From contig JAQYVX010000007.1 in assembly GCA_030145305.1 (NCBI GenBank), positions 62,001-126,000 on the forward strand: a stretch of DNA of 64,000 nucleotides, read 5' to 3'. Below, one piece after another: positions 44,737-55,377 of the stretch (positions are counted from its first letter, which is position 1; each line of letters opens with the position of its first letter). The notes beneath the pieces were generated by a model. The model worked only from the letters and a program-made list of their open reading frames with translations. It searched no databases and was not told where the DNA came from. Both the position numbers and the translations under genes were made by a program. The stretch comes from Halarcobacter sp. (GTDB lineage: Bacteria > Campylobacterota > Campylobacteria > Campylobacterales > Arcobacteraceae).

Positions 44737-44961
44737 AGTAATTTTTTGTATATTTCTTTTAAACAAAATAGAGAATTGTTTCATAAATTCTTGTATATGT
44801 AAGATTATGCCCAAAATTTATATCTAATGTTTATCTTAAGCAATTAAGATAGAAATGCTTCTTTTAAAGATGATGAATATATAAAAGCATTTGAATATGC
44901 AGAAGATACTGATTGTATTATTTAATATGAAAGAAGTTTCTTTAGACCAGTATTTAGTTAA

Positions 44962-46044
44962 CTATTTTTTTGGTACAAAATACATCACCGTTTCATAAAT
45001 TCCTTCCATATAATGTCTTAAATAAATATCATACTCAGGATTTATATCTAAGACTATTTGAGGTATTTTATACCAATCTTCTGCTTTATGATAAATACAA
45101 ATAGCAAGGATTGGCTTATATTTTTTTATTGTATTTTTAGCTCCTAGAAGAGCGTCTTGTTCTGCACCTTCTATATCTAATTTTAAGAAATCAATTTTTT
45201 CTTTTATTAGATTATCTATAGTATTTATATTTTCTGCATGGTAATCATGTTCACAATTATCTTGTGATTTTTGTATTTTGTTACTATCTAGTTTTTTATT
45301 TCCTAAACCAAAATTTATAAACTCAATATTCTCTTCAGATGAAAAATTCTTTTTAGCAATACTTATATGCAAATCATTTGGTTCTATACAGTATATTTTT
45401 TTAAAGTCAGGAAAGTTTTTTATAATGCTAGGTATCGTATCCCCAATATATGATCCACCATCCACGAAAACTATCTCTTTAATAAAAGGGATTATATCTT
45501 TATCAAAATATTGTTCTTCGTGATTATTTGTAAAGCCTTGCATAAAATTTAAATCAAATGAGATTTTAAAATTTATCACTTTTGTAAAAACTTCTTTTGA
45601 TTTTTCATCACTTAATAAAGCATAAGTCTCTTCATATTTTTTATAATTATTTTCAAAGTCTTCTTCAAAATCACAAATAAATGGAGGTTTGGCTAACTCA
45701 AAATTTAGCTTTTGATTCTTGACGTATTTAAAAAAAGATAGATAATTTATGTTTTCGAAACCTCTATTATCTAATTCATTTTTTACTTCTAATGGGCTTC
45801 CCATTGAAGTTGCTAAAATCAAGGCATCTTTTGGTACATCAGCTATTTTATAGATTGTCTTTTTTTTTGAATTTTGGACTCTAGTAAAATCATCAATTAT
45901 TCCATCAACTTGTATATACTTTTGAATAGATTTTGTAAGACGATTTATTCCTAAAATAAACTTTTTTCTAGAAGGGGAAGAGATAAATTCCTCTACAAGT
46001 TCTTTATCTCTTTTATTTATATAATTTGTATCAATTAGCTTCAT
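44962..46044 (-). CDS. FkbM-family methyltransferase
   Basis: The 360-residue protein has an N-terminal region of about 150 residues of unknown role and a C-terminal SAM-dependent domain with EIVFVDGGSYIGDTIP, IYCIEPNDL, DFLKLDIEGAEQDAL and ILAICIYHK, typical for FkbM-type O-methyltransferases. These often act on sugars or glycolipids. It follows the DUF234 gene by one base, so the two are co-transcribed. Substrate unknown. Confidence 0.88.
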   Translation of the reverse strand: MKLIDTNYINKRDKELVEEFISSPSRKKFILGINRLTKSIQKYIQVDGIIDDFTRVQNSKKKTIYKIADVPKDALILATSMGSPLEVKNELDNRGFENINYLSFFKYVKNQKLNFELAKPPFICDFEEDFENNYKKYEETYALLSDEKSKEVFTKVINFKISFDLNFMQGFTNNHEEQYFDKDIIPFIKEIVFVDGGSYIGDTIPSIIKNFPDFKKIYCIEPNDLHISIAKKNFSSEENIEFINFGLGNKKLDSNKIQKSQDNCEHDYHAENINTIDNLIKEKIDFLKLDIEGAEQDALLGAKNTIKKYKPILAICIYHKAEDWYKIPQIVLDINPEYDIYLRHYMEGIYETVMYFVPKK

Positions 46045-46045
46045 A

Positions 46046-46978
46046 CTAAAGAATTAAAGACTTTAAACTCTTTACAGTATATAGTTTTAGACTTTCGCCT
46101 TTTTCACTTTTAAGCTCATTTGTAAAGCCTTTTTTTGAAAATAATGTCACATAATCAGGAACAATCTCTAATTTATCACAAAGCTCTTTTAATCTACCAA
46201 GTTCATTTTTTTTCATTTTTGAGTTTGTATATTTACAAGAACCTATTATGATTTTTCCTGAAACTGTTTGAGCTAATATCTCTATTTCGTTTCTATTTTC
46301 TTCTTTGTTATCATCCCAGTATCTTCCAATTTCTTCTATTTCATCATCTTTAAAAGAGATTTTAATAAATTCATGTGAAAGTTGTTCAAAAATTAAAGCC
46401 ATAAATTCAGCTTGATAGTTGTTAAATCTTTCAAAACATTCATTGTATTCATTTCTTTTTATTCCTCTATAAAGTGGAGAAACAAAAGCAAACCAAAATC
46501 TTAAAAAAGGAGTAGTAAATAATAGTTTATCAGCAACATCATTTTCTTCAAAATTATTTGTTAGAAAATCTAAAGAAGTTTCACGTGTAATAACTTCAAG
46601 TTCTTCAAGATCATAAACAGCTTCAATTCCTTCATCATAATCAATATCTGCTCTTTTAAATGCGGAATTTGTTCTTCTATCACCTAAAGCAATTCCTGTT
46701 AAAACTTTATGAAAAGGTGCAGAGTTTTTTGTAAGTTTTCCAATATACTCTTGGATTTCATAATATTCATTTAAAATATGTCTAATGATTAATGTTCTTA
46801 AAGGTTTGGTCATATCAATTTTAATATCAAGTCCACCAAAAACGGCAAAGTAATTTAGCGCTGTTTCCATATCTTTTGGGTTATTTTTTTCACAAAATAA
46901 TTGGAACTGTTCTAATAATGTTTTATTATTTAAAATAATGGGAGAGCCTTTTTTTATTTTTTCTAGTTTTAATTTCAT
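46046..46978 (-). CDS. DUF234 protein, C-terminal part of an archaeal-type ATPase family
   Basis: The 310-residue protein resembles the region behind the ATPase in 'DEXX-box/archaeal ATPase' proteins: a winged-helix-like middle and the DUF234 C-terminus with TPFLRFWFAFVSPLYRGI and NEIEILAQTVSGKIIIGSCKY. The E-x-I and S-x-K residues in the last segment are arranged as in PD-(D/E)xK nuclease folds. There is no P-loop ATPase domain, which full-length relatives have. The function is unknown. It is transcribed away from thiC. Confidence 0.65.
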   Translation of the reverse strand: MKLKLEKIKKGSPIILNNKTLLEQFQLFCEKNNPKDMETALNYFAVFGGLDIKIDMTKPLRTLIIRHILNEYYEIQEYIGKLTKNSAPFHKVLTGIALGDRRTNSAFKRADIDYDEGIEAVYDLEELEVITRETSLDFLTNNFEENDVADKLLFTTPFLRFWFAFVSPLYRGIKRNEYNECFERFNNYQAEFMALIFEQLSHEFIKISFKDDEIEEIGRYWDDNKEENRNEIEILAQTVSGKIIIGSCKYTNSKMKKNELGRLKELCDKLEIVPDYVTLFSKKGFTNELKSEKGESLKLYTVKSLKSLIL

Positions 46979-47121
46979 GGATTATAACATAAAGAACTTT
47001 TGGCAGTACTGATTACAATAAAAAAGCATATAACACTCTTTCTCATATCACCAATTATTTTACTTTTATTGGGCTAATTTAAGATTACTTTTATTTTTAT
47101 TAGTCTATATTTATCTTATCA

Positions 47122-47224
47122 ACCTCTCGGGGTGCTTGAAATCATTTTGATGGAAAGCTGAGATGGCAATTATTGCTTGACCCGTTGAACTTGAACTGGA
47201 TAAGACCAGCGTAAGGAAGAGATT
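47122..47224 (+). promoter_or_regulatory. TPP (THI-box) riboswitch upstream of thiC
   Basis: The conserved parts of the thiamine pyrophosphate aptamer are visible in order: CTCTCGGGGTGC, GCTGAGA, GACCCGTTGAACTTGA and CTGGATAAGACCAGCGTAAGGA. The thiC ATG follows 106 bases later. Between lies an AT-rich stretch where the expression platform would be; I could not identify a clear terminator, so translational control or a weak terminator is possible. Confidence 0.96.
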
Positions 47225-47263
47225 CGTACTTAATTTATATTTTAAATATTTAAGAAAAAATAA

Positions 47264-49210
<1,947 letters not shown>

Positions 49211-49240
49211 ACTAATTACTTGATTTAAAACCATACTTAA

Positions 49241-49266
49241 GGCCTTTTTTATTCTTAAAAAAGGCC
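49241..49266 (+). terminator. Hairpin terminator after thiC
   Basis: GGCCTTTTTT (49241-49250) pairs with AAAAAAGGCC (49257-49266) around a six-base loop: a perfect 10-base-pair stem 30 bases after the thiC stop. Confidence 0.7.
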
Positions 49267-49308
49267 AAGTATCTACATTTAGACTTAGGAAAGATGTTAT
49301 AATAATAC

Positions 49309-50331
49309 ATGACTATTAGATTTGCAAGCTTTAACCTCTTTCAATTTGTTAAAACACCCTATTCTTGGTATATAAAAAAAGATAAGTTTTCCATTGAAGA
49401 TTGGGAGAAAAAAACATCTTGGATAAAAGAACAAATCAAGCAAATGAAATGTGATATTATTGGCTTCCAAGAAGTCTTTTCTGCAGATGCTTTAAAAGAA
49501 CTAACAAAAGAGTTAGGCTTTGAATATTTTGTAAGTGTTGATTTAGCAAAAACACATAAAATAAATAAAAATGTTTACATCTCAACAACAGTTGCCTTAG
49601 CTTCAAAATATCCTATTTTAGAAACACAAAAAGTACAAGTTCATGGTAAAAGTATTATAAACCATGATTTCAAAGGACATTTTAAATTTTCTAGAATTCC
49701 TATAAAAGCCTTAATAGAACTTCCAAATAAGCAAAAAATTACAGTTTATGTAAATCACTTTAAATCAAACCGCTTAAATGAATTTGAATATATTTTTAAT
49801 AAAAACAATACCTTAGAACAAAAAAAAGAACAAACAAAAGAGGCTTTAAAAAAGGATTATTCAAAAGCTTTAAAGCAAAGGTTATGTGAGACTTCTTCTT
49901 TATATTATGATTTTAAGAAAACTACTACTCCAATAATTTGTATGTGTGATTTAAATGATAAAGAGTTTTCTTTATCAATTGATGCCTTAACAAATAGAGA
50001 ATATCATGAAAAAGTTAGAGAGAATAAAAAAGGCAAAGCTTATTTACTTTATGATGCATATTATTTATTTGATAAAAAAATCTATAATCCCCATCCTTTA
50101 CAAAAAGAGATAAGAAGAACAGCTACTAGTTATTATCAAGGTTATGGAAATGTTTTAGATTATATATTTGTTTCAAATGAATTTAACATTAAAGATAAAA
50201 ATAAAAATAAAAACACTTTAGGGAAAATTTCTTCTTATGAAGTTTTTGATAAACATTTACAAGATAATCCACACGGTTCACTTTTACAAAGTGACCATGC
50301 CCAAGTTGTTTGTGAAATAGAGTTTGATTAG
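49309..50331 (+). CDS. Endonuclease/exonuclease/phosphatase family protein
   Basis: The 340-residue protein shows EEP-fold motifs in order: IRFASFNLFQF, IIGFQEVFSA (metal-binding Glu), VYVNHFKSN, MCDLNDKEFS, and the C-terminal SDHAQVV (catalytic Asp-His). The substrate may be a nucleic acid or a phospholipid or inositol phosphate head group. There is no signal peptide, so it is cytoplasmic. The 3' end overlaps the converging YaiI gene by four bases. Confidence 0.88.
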   Translation: MTIRFASFNLFQFVKTPYSWYIKKDKFSIEDWEKKTSWIKEQIKQMKCDIIGFQEVFSADALKELTKELGFEYFVSVDLAKTHKINKNVYISTTVALASKYPILETQKVQVHGKSIINHDFKGHFKFSRIPIKALIELPNKQKITVYVNHFKSNRLNEFEYIFNKNNTLEQKKEQTKEALKKDYSKALKQRLCETSSLYYDFKKTTTPIICMCDLNDKEFSLSIDALTNREYHEKVRENKKGKAYLLYDAYYLFDKKIYNPHPLQKEIRRTATSYYQGYGNVLDYIFVSNEFNIKDKNKNKNTLGKISSYEVFDKHLQDNPHGSLLQSDHAQVVCEIEFD

Positions 50332-50774
50332 TAAAATTTTTGCAAAAATTTATTTAATTGATTTGCAAAACTTTGAGCATCTTTTTGTGAAAAAGGAGCT
50401 GGCCCTTTTGTAAGTTCTCCACTATCTCTTATTTCTTGCATTAGGTTTCTAATAGCTAGATATTGCTTGATATTATCTTGGGTATAAAGTTCACCACGAT
50501 GATCAATTGCATGGGCTTTTTTTTCAATAACTCTATTTGCAAGAGGGATATCAGCTGTTATAACTAAATCACCCTCTTCTAATAATTCTACAATCTTGTC
50601 ATCAGCTTCATCAGCCCCTAAATCCACCACAAGATAAGTGATTAAAGCTGATTTCCCTATATTTATTTTTTTGTTTGCAATAACAGTCGTTTTTAAATTT
50701 AAGCGCTGAATTGCTCTAAATAAAATAGGTTTTAAAAGATTTGGAAAAGCATCTCCATCAACATACAAAATCAT
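50328..50774 (-). CDS. YaiI/YqxD family protein (UPF0178)
   Basis: The 148-residue protein matches the small PIN-like family: ILYVDGDAFPNLLKP, GADEADDKI, DLVITADIPLANRVIEK, and HRGELYTQDNI. The conserved acidic residues suggest a metal-binding nuclease-like fold, but activity is not established. It overlaps the YwbE gene by one base. Confidence 0.92.
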   Translation of the reverse strand: MILYVDGDAFPNLLKPILFRAIQRLNLKTTVIANKKINIGKSALITYLVVDLGADEADDKIVELLEEGDLVITADIPLANRVIEKKAHAIDHRGELYTQDNIKQYLAIRNLMQEIRDSGELTKGPAPFSQKDAQSFANQLNKFLQKFY

Positions 50775-50971
50775 TAAATGAACTCTTGTACTCGTCCAAC
50801 TTGTCCATCTTCAAGCATAACTTTTATTCCTCTTGGATGGTATTTAGAACTTGTTAAAAGTTTTTTTACAACTCCTTGTGTCCTTGTTCCTGTTCTTTGA
50901 TCTTTTTTTAAAACAATTTTTACTTTTATTCCTGGATGAATATCATCTCTTTCTCTATGATCTCGTATCAA
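50774..50971 (-). CDS. YwbE family protein
   Basis: A 65-residue protein with IHPGIKVKIVLKKDQRTG and VKKLLTSSKYHPRGIKV, the YwbE/DUF2196 pattern. Function unknown; probably a small beta-barrel. The start is TTG 50971 with AGGA seven bases upstream. Confidence 0.9.
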   Translation of the reverse strand: MIRDHRERDDIHPGIKVKIVLKKDQRTGTRTQGVVKKLLTSSKYHPRGIKVMLEDGQVGRVQEFI

Positions 50972-50980
50972 AGTTTTATC

Positions 50981-51469
50981 CTAATTTGCTTTATAAGCTA
51001 GAACTTTTTTTGCTTCATCTAAATGATAAAAGAATATTATTTTAAATATAAATGTTACTTTTGTTTTTTTCTCTTCTCTTGTATCTAAAATTGAAAAATC
51101 GAAGCTTTCATGTCCTTCTTCTTTTGATTCAATATTTATAGAAACATTTCTTAATGTTCTCATTACATTCATAGTAGTTTTATAATCTTTTGGAGCAAGT
51201 CCACTTAACATATCACCACTTTTTTCTTCTTTTCTTATTGCTTCAAAAAGTGAGTTAAAAGTCTCTTTAAACATAGACTTACTTAAAGTTACTTTTGCTT
51301 TTGATGTATGAAAAGTTCCAGTTTTATTTAATAAAGGATTAGGCTTTACAGCTCTAATATCTTCTATCATTTTTAAGAAAAAGTTTTTCCCTCCCATACA
51401 ATTTGCATAAGCGATAATCTCTTGATGTAACTCTTCTTTTTTACTAGTATCTAATTTATTAAAATCCAT
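50981..51469 (-). CDS. Hypothetical protein
   Basis: I do not recognise this 162-residue protein. It is soluble and mixed, with helical parts at 1-60 and a likely beta-rich C-terminus. The ATG at 51469 has a GGAG-like site upstream. It is in the same direction and nine bases from YwbE and 33 from the methyltransferase, so it forms a small operon with them. Confidence 0.7.
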   Translation of the reverse strand: MDFNKLDTSKKEELHQEIIAYANCMGGKNFFLKMIEDIRAVKPNPLLNKTGTFHTSKAKVTLSKSMFKETFNSLFEAIRKEEKSGDMLSGLAPKDYKTTMNVMRTLRNVSINIESKEEGHESFDFSILDTREEKKTKVTFIFKIIFFYHLDEAKKVLAYKAN

Positions 51470-51502
51470 AATTCTCCAATCTCTATTATTTTTTTGTTTA
51501 TT

Positions 51503-52156
51503 TTATCTTGAGTATTTTATTATTTGACCTTTAAAGGCTTCTTTCAAATACTTTTCACTATTTTTTGCTTTAAACTGTATAAATGAAAAACCTAAAGTTT
51601 CCATTAGCTTAGAAAACTTTGCATGATTTCCTCGCCCTGGGTCTACAATTATAATTTCACAATGTTCTTTAACATGCATATTAATAAAAGCTGCAAGCTC
51701 TTCTATATGCCATCTTTCATATAAAACGTCACTACCTATAACTAAATCAAATGTTCCTAAAGAATCATTTTTATCAGTCCAAGCTGTTCTTTCAAAAGGA
51801 ATTTTTTTACTATTATTTAGTTTAACATTTTCTTTTAAAAAATTCTCTACTTCAGGATGGTAATCTGTTGCTGTGATATTAGCTAATCTTTCATTTAAAA
51901 CTAGACTACTTAATGCCATTCCACAGCCAATTTCTAATATTTTTTTATTCTTTACTTCATATGTATACATATAATTTGCAAGCACTTTTCCTGCATCCCA
52001 AAGTTGACCAAATAAAGGCCAAGTTGCGGAAGATATTCCAAGTTTTTCTGCAATTTTTTCATCATCACTAAACTCTTGAGAGTCTCTTAACGACCTTATA
52101 TGAATATCCATTGAAGAAAATTCTATTGTTTGATATTTTAAACGAACTGAAGACAT
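51503..52156 (-). CDS. Class I SAM-dependent methyltransferase (METTL21-like)
   Basis: The 217-residue protein has motif I ILEIGCGMALSSLVL near 73-87, then ITATDYHPEV, and the motif GSDVLYERWH. This resembles the SDVLYE segment of the protein-lysine methyltransferase group around METTL21. A segment PLFGQLWDAGKVLA before motif I also fits that family. The target is unknown. Confidence 0.82.
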   Translation of the reverse strand: MSSVRLKYQTIEFSSMDIHIRSLRDSQEFSDDEKIAEKLGISSATWPLFGQLWDAGKVLANYMYTYEVKNKKILEIGCGMALSSLVLNERLANITATDYHPEVENFLKENVKLNNSKKIPFERTAWTDKNDSLGTFDLVIGSDVLYERWHIEELAAFINMHVKEHCEIIIVDPGRGNHAKFSKLMETLGFSFIQFKAKNSEKYLKEAFKGQIIKYSR

Positions 52157-52468
52157 ATTATACCTTTTAGTTTTAAAGAACTATGGTTTAATCAGTAATA
52201 TTTAGTGTAATAATTACTACTTTACATTTTTAATTATTGATTAGTTAAAGTAAGCTAAAACCTAAGGAAAGAATTTATATGTCCTAGGAAAAGTTAAATT
52301 GCCTTTTTATAGATAGCTTCATTATAGAATCTTTTTATATATTTGAACTGAATAGTTATATATTACTTTTCTTAGTTCTAAAAATACACAAGTTAAAAAA
52401 AAATTTATGCCCTATTTAACAAATAAAAAATAAACTCAAAAAACAACAAAAAAATAAAAAGGATTTTT
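52157..52468. other. 312-base intergenic region before the metal-chelate transporter
   Basis: There is no open frame of note. It contains the divergent promoters for the methyltransferase (minus) and the transporter operon (plus). I see a small palindrome GTAATAATTAC (52207-52217), an IR of TAATAATT with AATTATT (52208-52238), and an imperfect direct repeat CCTAAGGAAA / CCTAGGAAA near 52261-52295. None matches a known Fur, NikR or riboswitch consensus well. Confidence 0.4.
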
Positions 52469-53539
52469 ATGAGATTAATTTTATTATTAATTTTTTTATA
52501 TTTAAGTTTAAATGCAAATAGCAGTATTTCATATATTGATATGTATAAAAGAGATGTTCAAATTACTAAAAATGAAAAGATAGTTTGTTTAGGTCCTGGT
52601 TGCCTAAGACTTATTACTTATATGAAAATTCAAGATAAATTAATTGGTGTTGAAAACAATATCCTAAGATTTAGTCCAAACTCTATATACACACAAGCCT
52701 TAAATAAAGATTTTATAAAATCTCTTCCAATTGTTGGACAAGGTGGTCCTGGAAAAATGCCAAACCTTGAAACTTTAATTAATATTAGGCCAGATATTAT
52801 TTTTACTTCTTTTTTGTCCATGGAACAAGTAAGACATATTCAGAATAAAACCAAGATTCCTGTTATTGCTTTAAGTTATGGTTCAGGGTATGGTTCAATT
52901 TATTCAAAAGATGATAAAACCCAAGAAAAATTAACATCAATAAAAAATTCAATAAAACTTATTGGAAAGATAATGCAAAAAGAGCAAAGAGCAGAAGAAA
53001 TAATTCTTTTTATGAAGGAAGAAGAAAACAAGCTTTCAAAACTATCAAAATCATTAAAACTATCAAGTATCAAAAAGTCAATCTATATTGGAGGAATTGC
53101 TTATAAAGGGCTTCATGGGATTACTAGTACTGAAAGTGATTATCCTGCTTTAAAGCTATTAAATATTAAAAATAATATTCTAAAAGAACATAAAGGTCAT
53201 GCGTATATAAATGAAGAAACTCTTTTTATTTTTAATCCAGATTTGATATTTTTAGACTCCTTGAGTAATAAAATTGTAAAAGATGAAATTAAAAAAAATA
53301 AAAATATTTTTAATCATATAAAAGCTTTCAAAAATAAAAATATTTACTGGTTATACCCAAGCAATTTTTCAAATACAAATATTGAAAATATTTATGTAAA
53401 TAGTTGGCTAATTAGTTCGTACTTAGGAAATAATATAGATATGAACTTAACTAAAAATAGAGTCTATTCTCTTTTTTTAGGAGAAGATATTGCCAAAAAA
53501 ATAGAGAAACTAAAAATTTTACCAAATATAGAAAAGTAA
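52469..53539 (+). CDS. Periplasmic binding protein of a metal-chelate ABC importer
   Basis: The 356-residue product has a signal peptide (1-18) and the TroA/BtuF-like binding fold: KIVCLGPGCLRLITYM, GVENN, LETLINIRPDIIFTSF, a long linking helix around 145-200, and a second lobe. The substrate would be a chelated metal such as iron-siderophore, cobalamin or another metallophore. It is first in an operon with permease, ATPase and DUF364 genes. No lipobox Cys is seen, so it should be soluble in the periplasm. Confidence 0.88.
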   Translation: MRLILLLIFLYLSLNANSSISYIDMYKRDVQITKNEKIVCLGPGCLRLITYMKIQDKLIGVENNILRFSPNSIYTQALNKDFIKSLPIVGQGGPGKMPNLETLINIRPDIIFTSFLSMEQVRHIQNKTKIPVIALSYGSGYGSIYSKDDKTQEKLTSIKNSIKLIGKIMQKEQRAEEIILFMKEEENKLSKLSKSLKLSSIKKSIYIGGIAYKGLHGITSTESDYPALKLLNIKNNILKEHKGHAYINEETLFIFNPDLIFLDSLSNKIVKDEIKKNKNIFNHIKAFKNKNIYWLYPSNFSNTNIENIYVNSWLISSYLGNNIDMNLTKNRVYSLFLGEDIAKKIEKLKILPNIEK

Positions 53540-53543
53540 TAAA

Positions 53544-54566
53544 ATGTACAATAAATCTTTTTATTCCAAAGAAAAAATCTTAATAACAATTCTTCTTTTT
53601 ACTTTTACTTTATTTTTAATCTGGATTTCACTAATTAGTGGAAATAAAGGAATAGTCATTAGTGACACTTTTAGAATATTTCAAAAAGAGGATATATTTT
53701 CTATAATACTTTTTGAGATAAGACTACCTAGAACTCTTGCTGCTTTTTTTGTAGGAGCATCATTAGGTTTATCAGGGGCATTGATGCAAGCAGTTCTTAA
53801 AAACCCTTTAGCTTCTCCTTTTACACTTGGAATCTCTCAAGCAAGTGCTTTTGGTGCAAGTTTTGCAATTATTGTTCTTCAAGCGTATTCTGTGACATCT
53901 ACTATACAAGCTAGTTTTCTAACGGCAATCTTTGCTTTTATTTCAAGTATGATTTGTACTTTAATAATAGTTTCCTTAGGTAAAAAAGCCAAAATGACAT
54001 CCGAGTCTTTAATTCTTTTTGGAGTTGCTTTGGGTGCTTTTTTCTCTGCTTTTACTATGTTATTACAATATTTTGCAGAAGATACAGATGCTGCTGCTAC
54101 ACTTTTTTGGACTTTTGGAGACCTTTCTAAGGCTAACTCTTTTTCTATAATATTAATAAGTTCATTTTTACTATTTTCTACAGTTATATATTTTAAAGTT
54201 TTTTGGAAATTTGATGCTTTGATGTTAGGTGAAGATAATGCAAAAGCACTTGGAATAAATACTCAAAAGCTACGATTAAATGCCATGATTATCGCCTCAC
54301 TTTTAAGTGCAATTAGTGTATGTTTTTTTGGAATTATTGGTTTTATTGGACTAATAGCACCTCATATTGTAAGATTATTTTTTGGAAATTCCCATAAGTA
54401 TGTTTTAATTTTATCTTTGTTTAGTGGAGGAATTTTATTGCTACTTGCTGATATTATTTCAAGGACTATTATGCTTCCTATTATCATTCCTGTTGGAATT
54501 ATTACTTCTATGCTTGGAGCTCCTTTATTTTTGTATTTTTTGTATAAAAGAAGTCAAAAATGTTAA
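53544..54566 (+). CDS. FecCD-family ABC transporter permease
   Basis: The 340-residue integral membrane protein has about ten hydrophobic helices and the family motifs RLPRTLAAFFVGASLGLSG, NPLASPFTLGIS, and GFIGLIAPHIVRL (cytoplasmic coupling loop region). It is four bases after the binding-protein gene and overlaps the ATPase gene by seven bases. Confidence 0.95.
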   Translation: MYNKSFYSKEKILITILLFTFTLFLIWISLISGNKGIVISDTFRIFQKEDIFSIILFEIRLPRTLAAFFVGASLGLSGALMQAVLKNPLASPFTLGISQASAFGASFAIIVLQAYSVTSTIQASFLTAIFAFISSMICTLIIVSLGKKAKMTSESLILFGVALGAFFSAFTMLLQYFAEDTDAAATLFWTFGDLSKANSFSIILISSFLLFSTVIYFKVFWKFDALMLGEDNAKALGINTQKLRLNAMIIASLLSAISVCFFGIIGFIGLIAPHIVRLFFGNSHKYVLILSLFSGGILLLLADIISRTIMLPIIIPVGIITSMLGAPLFLYFLYKRSQKC

Positions 54567-55363
54567 ATACCTTGCAAATTAAAGATGTTTTTGTAAAAAT
54601 AAATAAAACTATTCTTTTAGAAGACGTAAATCTAAGTCTACAAAAAGGCGATTTAAATATTATAATTGGACCAAATGGAGCAGGGAAAAGTACTCTTTTA
54701 AAAGCAATTGTAAAAATTTTAGATATTCAGAAGGGTGATATTTTATTAAATAATAAAAGTTTTAAAGAACAAAACATAAATGAAGTTTCAAGTCAAATTG
54801 CTTATATGGCACAATCTAATGAAAAATCAAATTTAAATGTAATAGATGTACTTGAATTATCAAGAAGGAAATATAGTGGTTTTATTCTTAGTAAAACAGA
54901 TTACATTTTAATAGAGAATATAATCAAAGAGTTTGGACTTGAAAAATTTTTGAATAAAAATATTGATATGTTAAGTGGAGGAGAGAGACAAAAAGTTTTT
55001 CTTGCTGCAGCTATTATTCAAGAACCAAAAGTTTTGATTTTAGATGAGCCAATTTCACATTTAGACCCAAAAAATCAAATTGAAATGCTAGATATAATTA
55101 AAAGAAAAACAAAAGAAGAAAACTTTATTTGTATTACAGTTTTACATGATTTACAAAATGCCCTACACTATGGAAATAAAATTATTATGTTAAAAAATAA
55201 AAAAATTATAAATTTCCAAAAGTCAGAAGATATAAATTCACAAATGCTAAGTAGCCTTTATGATATACCTTGTAAACTTTTTTGGGAAGATGGACATCCT
55301 TTTTTATTTTTAGGACATCAACATAGCAATACAAAAACTTATCAACACAGTCATAAAAAATAA
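54560..55363 (+). CDS. ABC transporter ATPase with His-rich C-terminus
   Basis: The 267-residue protein has Walker A GPNGAGKS at 37-44, the signature LSGGERQKVFLAAA, Walker B VLILDEP and the switch His in VLHDLQ. Beyond the usual end, the last 25 residues contain five His (246, 253, 255, 263, 265; GHQH, YQHSHKK). That suggests metal binding or sensing at the ATPase. Start ATG 54560 lies inside the permease gene. Confidence 0.95.
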   Translation: MLNTLQIKDVFVKINKTILLEDVNLSLQKGDLNIIIGPNGAGKSTLLKAIVKILDIQKGDILLNNKSFKEQNINEVSSQIAYMAQSNEKSNLNVIDVLELSRRKYSGFILSKTDYILIENIIKEFGLEKFLNKNIDMLSGGERQKVFLAAAIIQEPKVLILDEPISHLDPKNQIEMLDIIKRKTKEENFICITVLHDLQNALHYGNKIIMLKNKKIINFQKSEDINSQMLSSLYDIPCKLFWEDGHPFLFLGHQHSNTKTYQHSHKK

Positions 55364-55377
55364 ATAAGGTAAAAAAT

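Noticed and set aside
44821-44960. Small protein gene in the gap downstream of the FkbM gene
   Set aside because: There are only about 24 codons in frame, no start codon with ribosome site, and a stop codon just before; reported as a possible remnant only.
52261-52295. Cobalamin or molybdenum riboswitch before the metal-chelate importer
   Set aside because: The CCTAAGG/CCTAGG repeat does not extend to conserved aptamer cores such as the B12 box.
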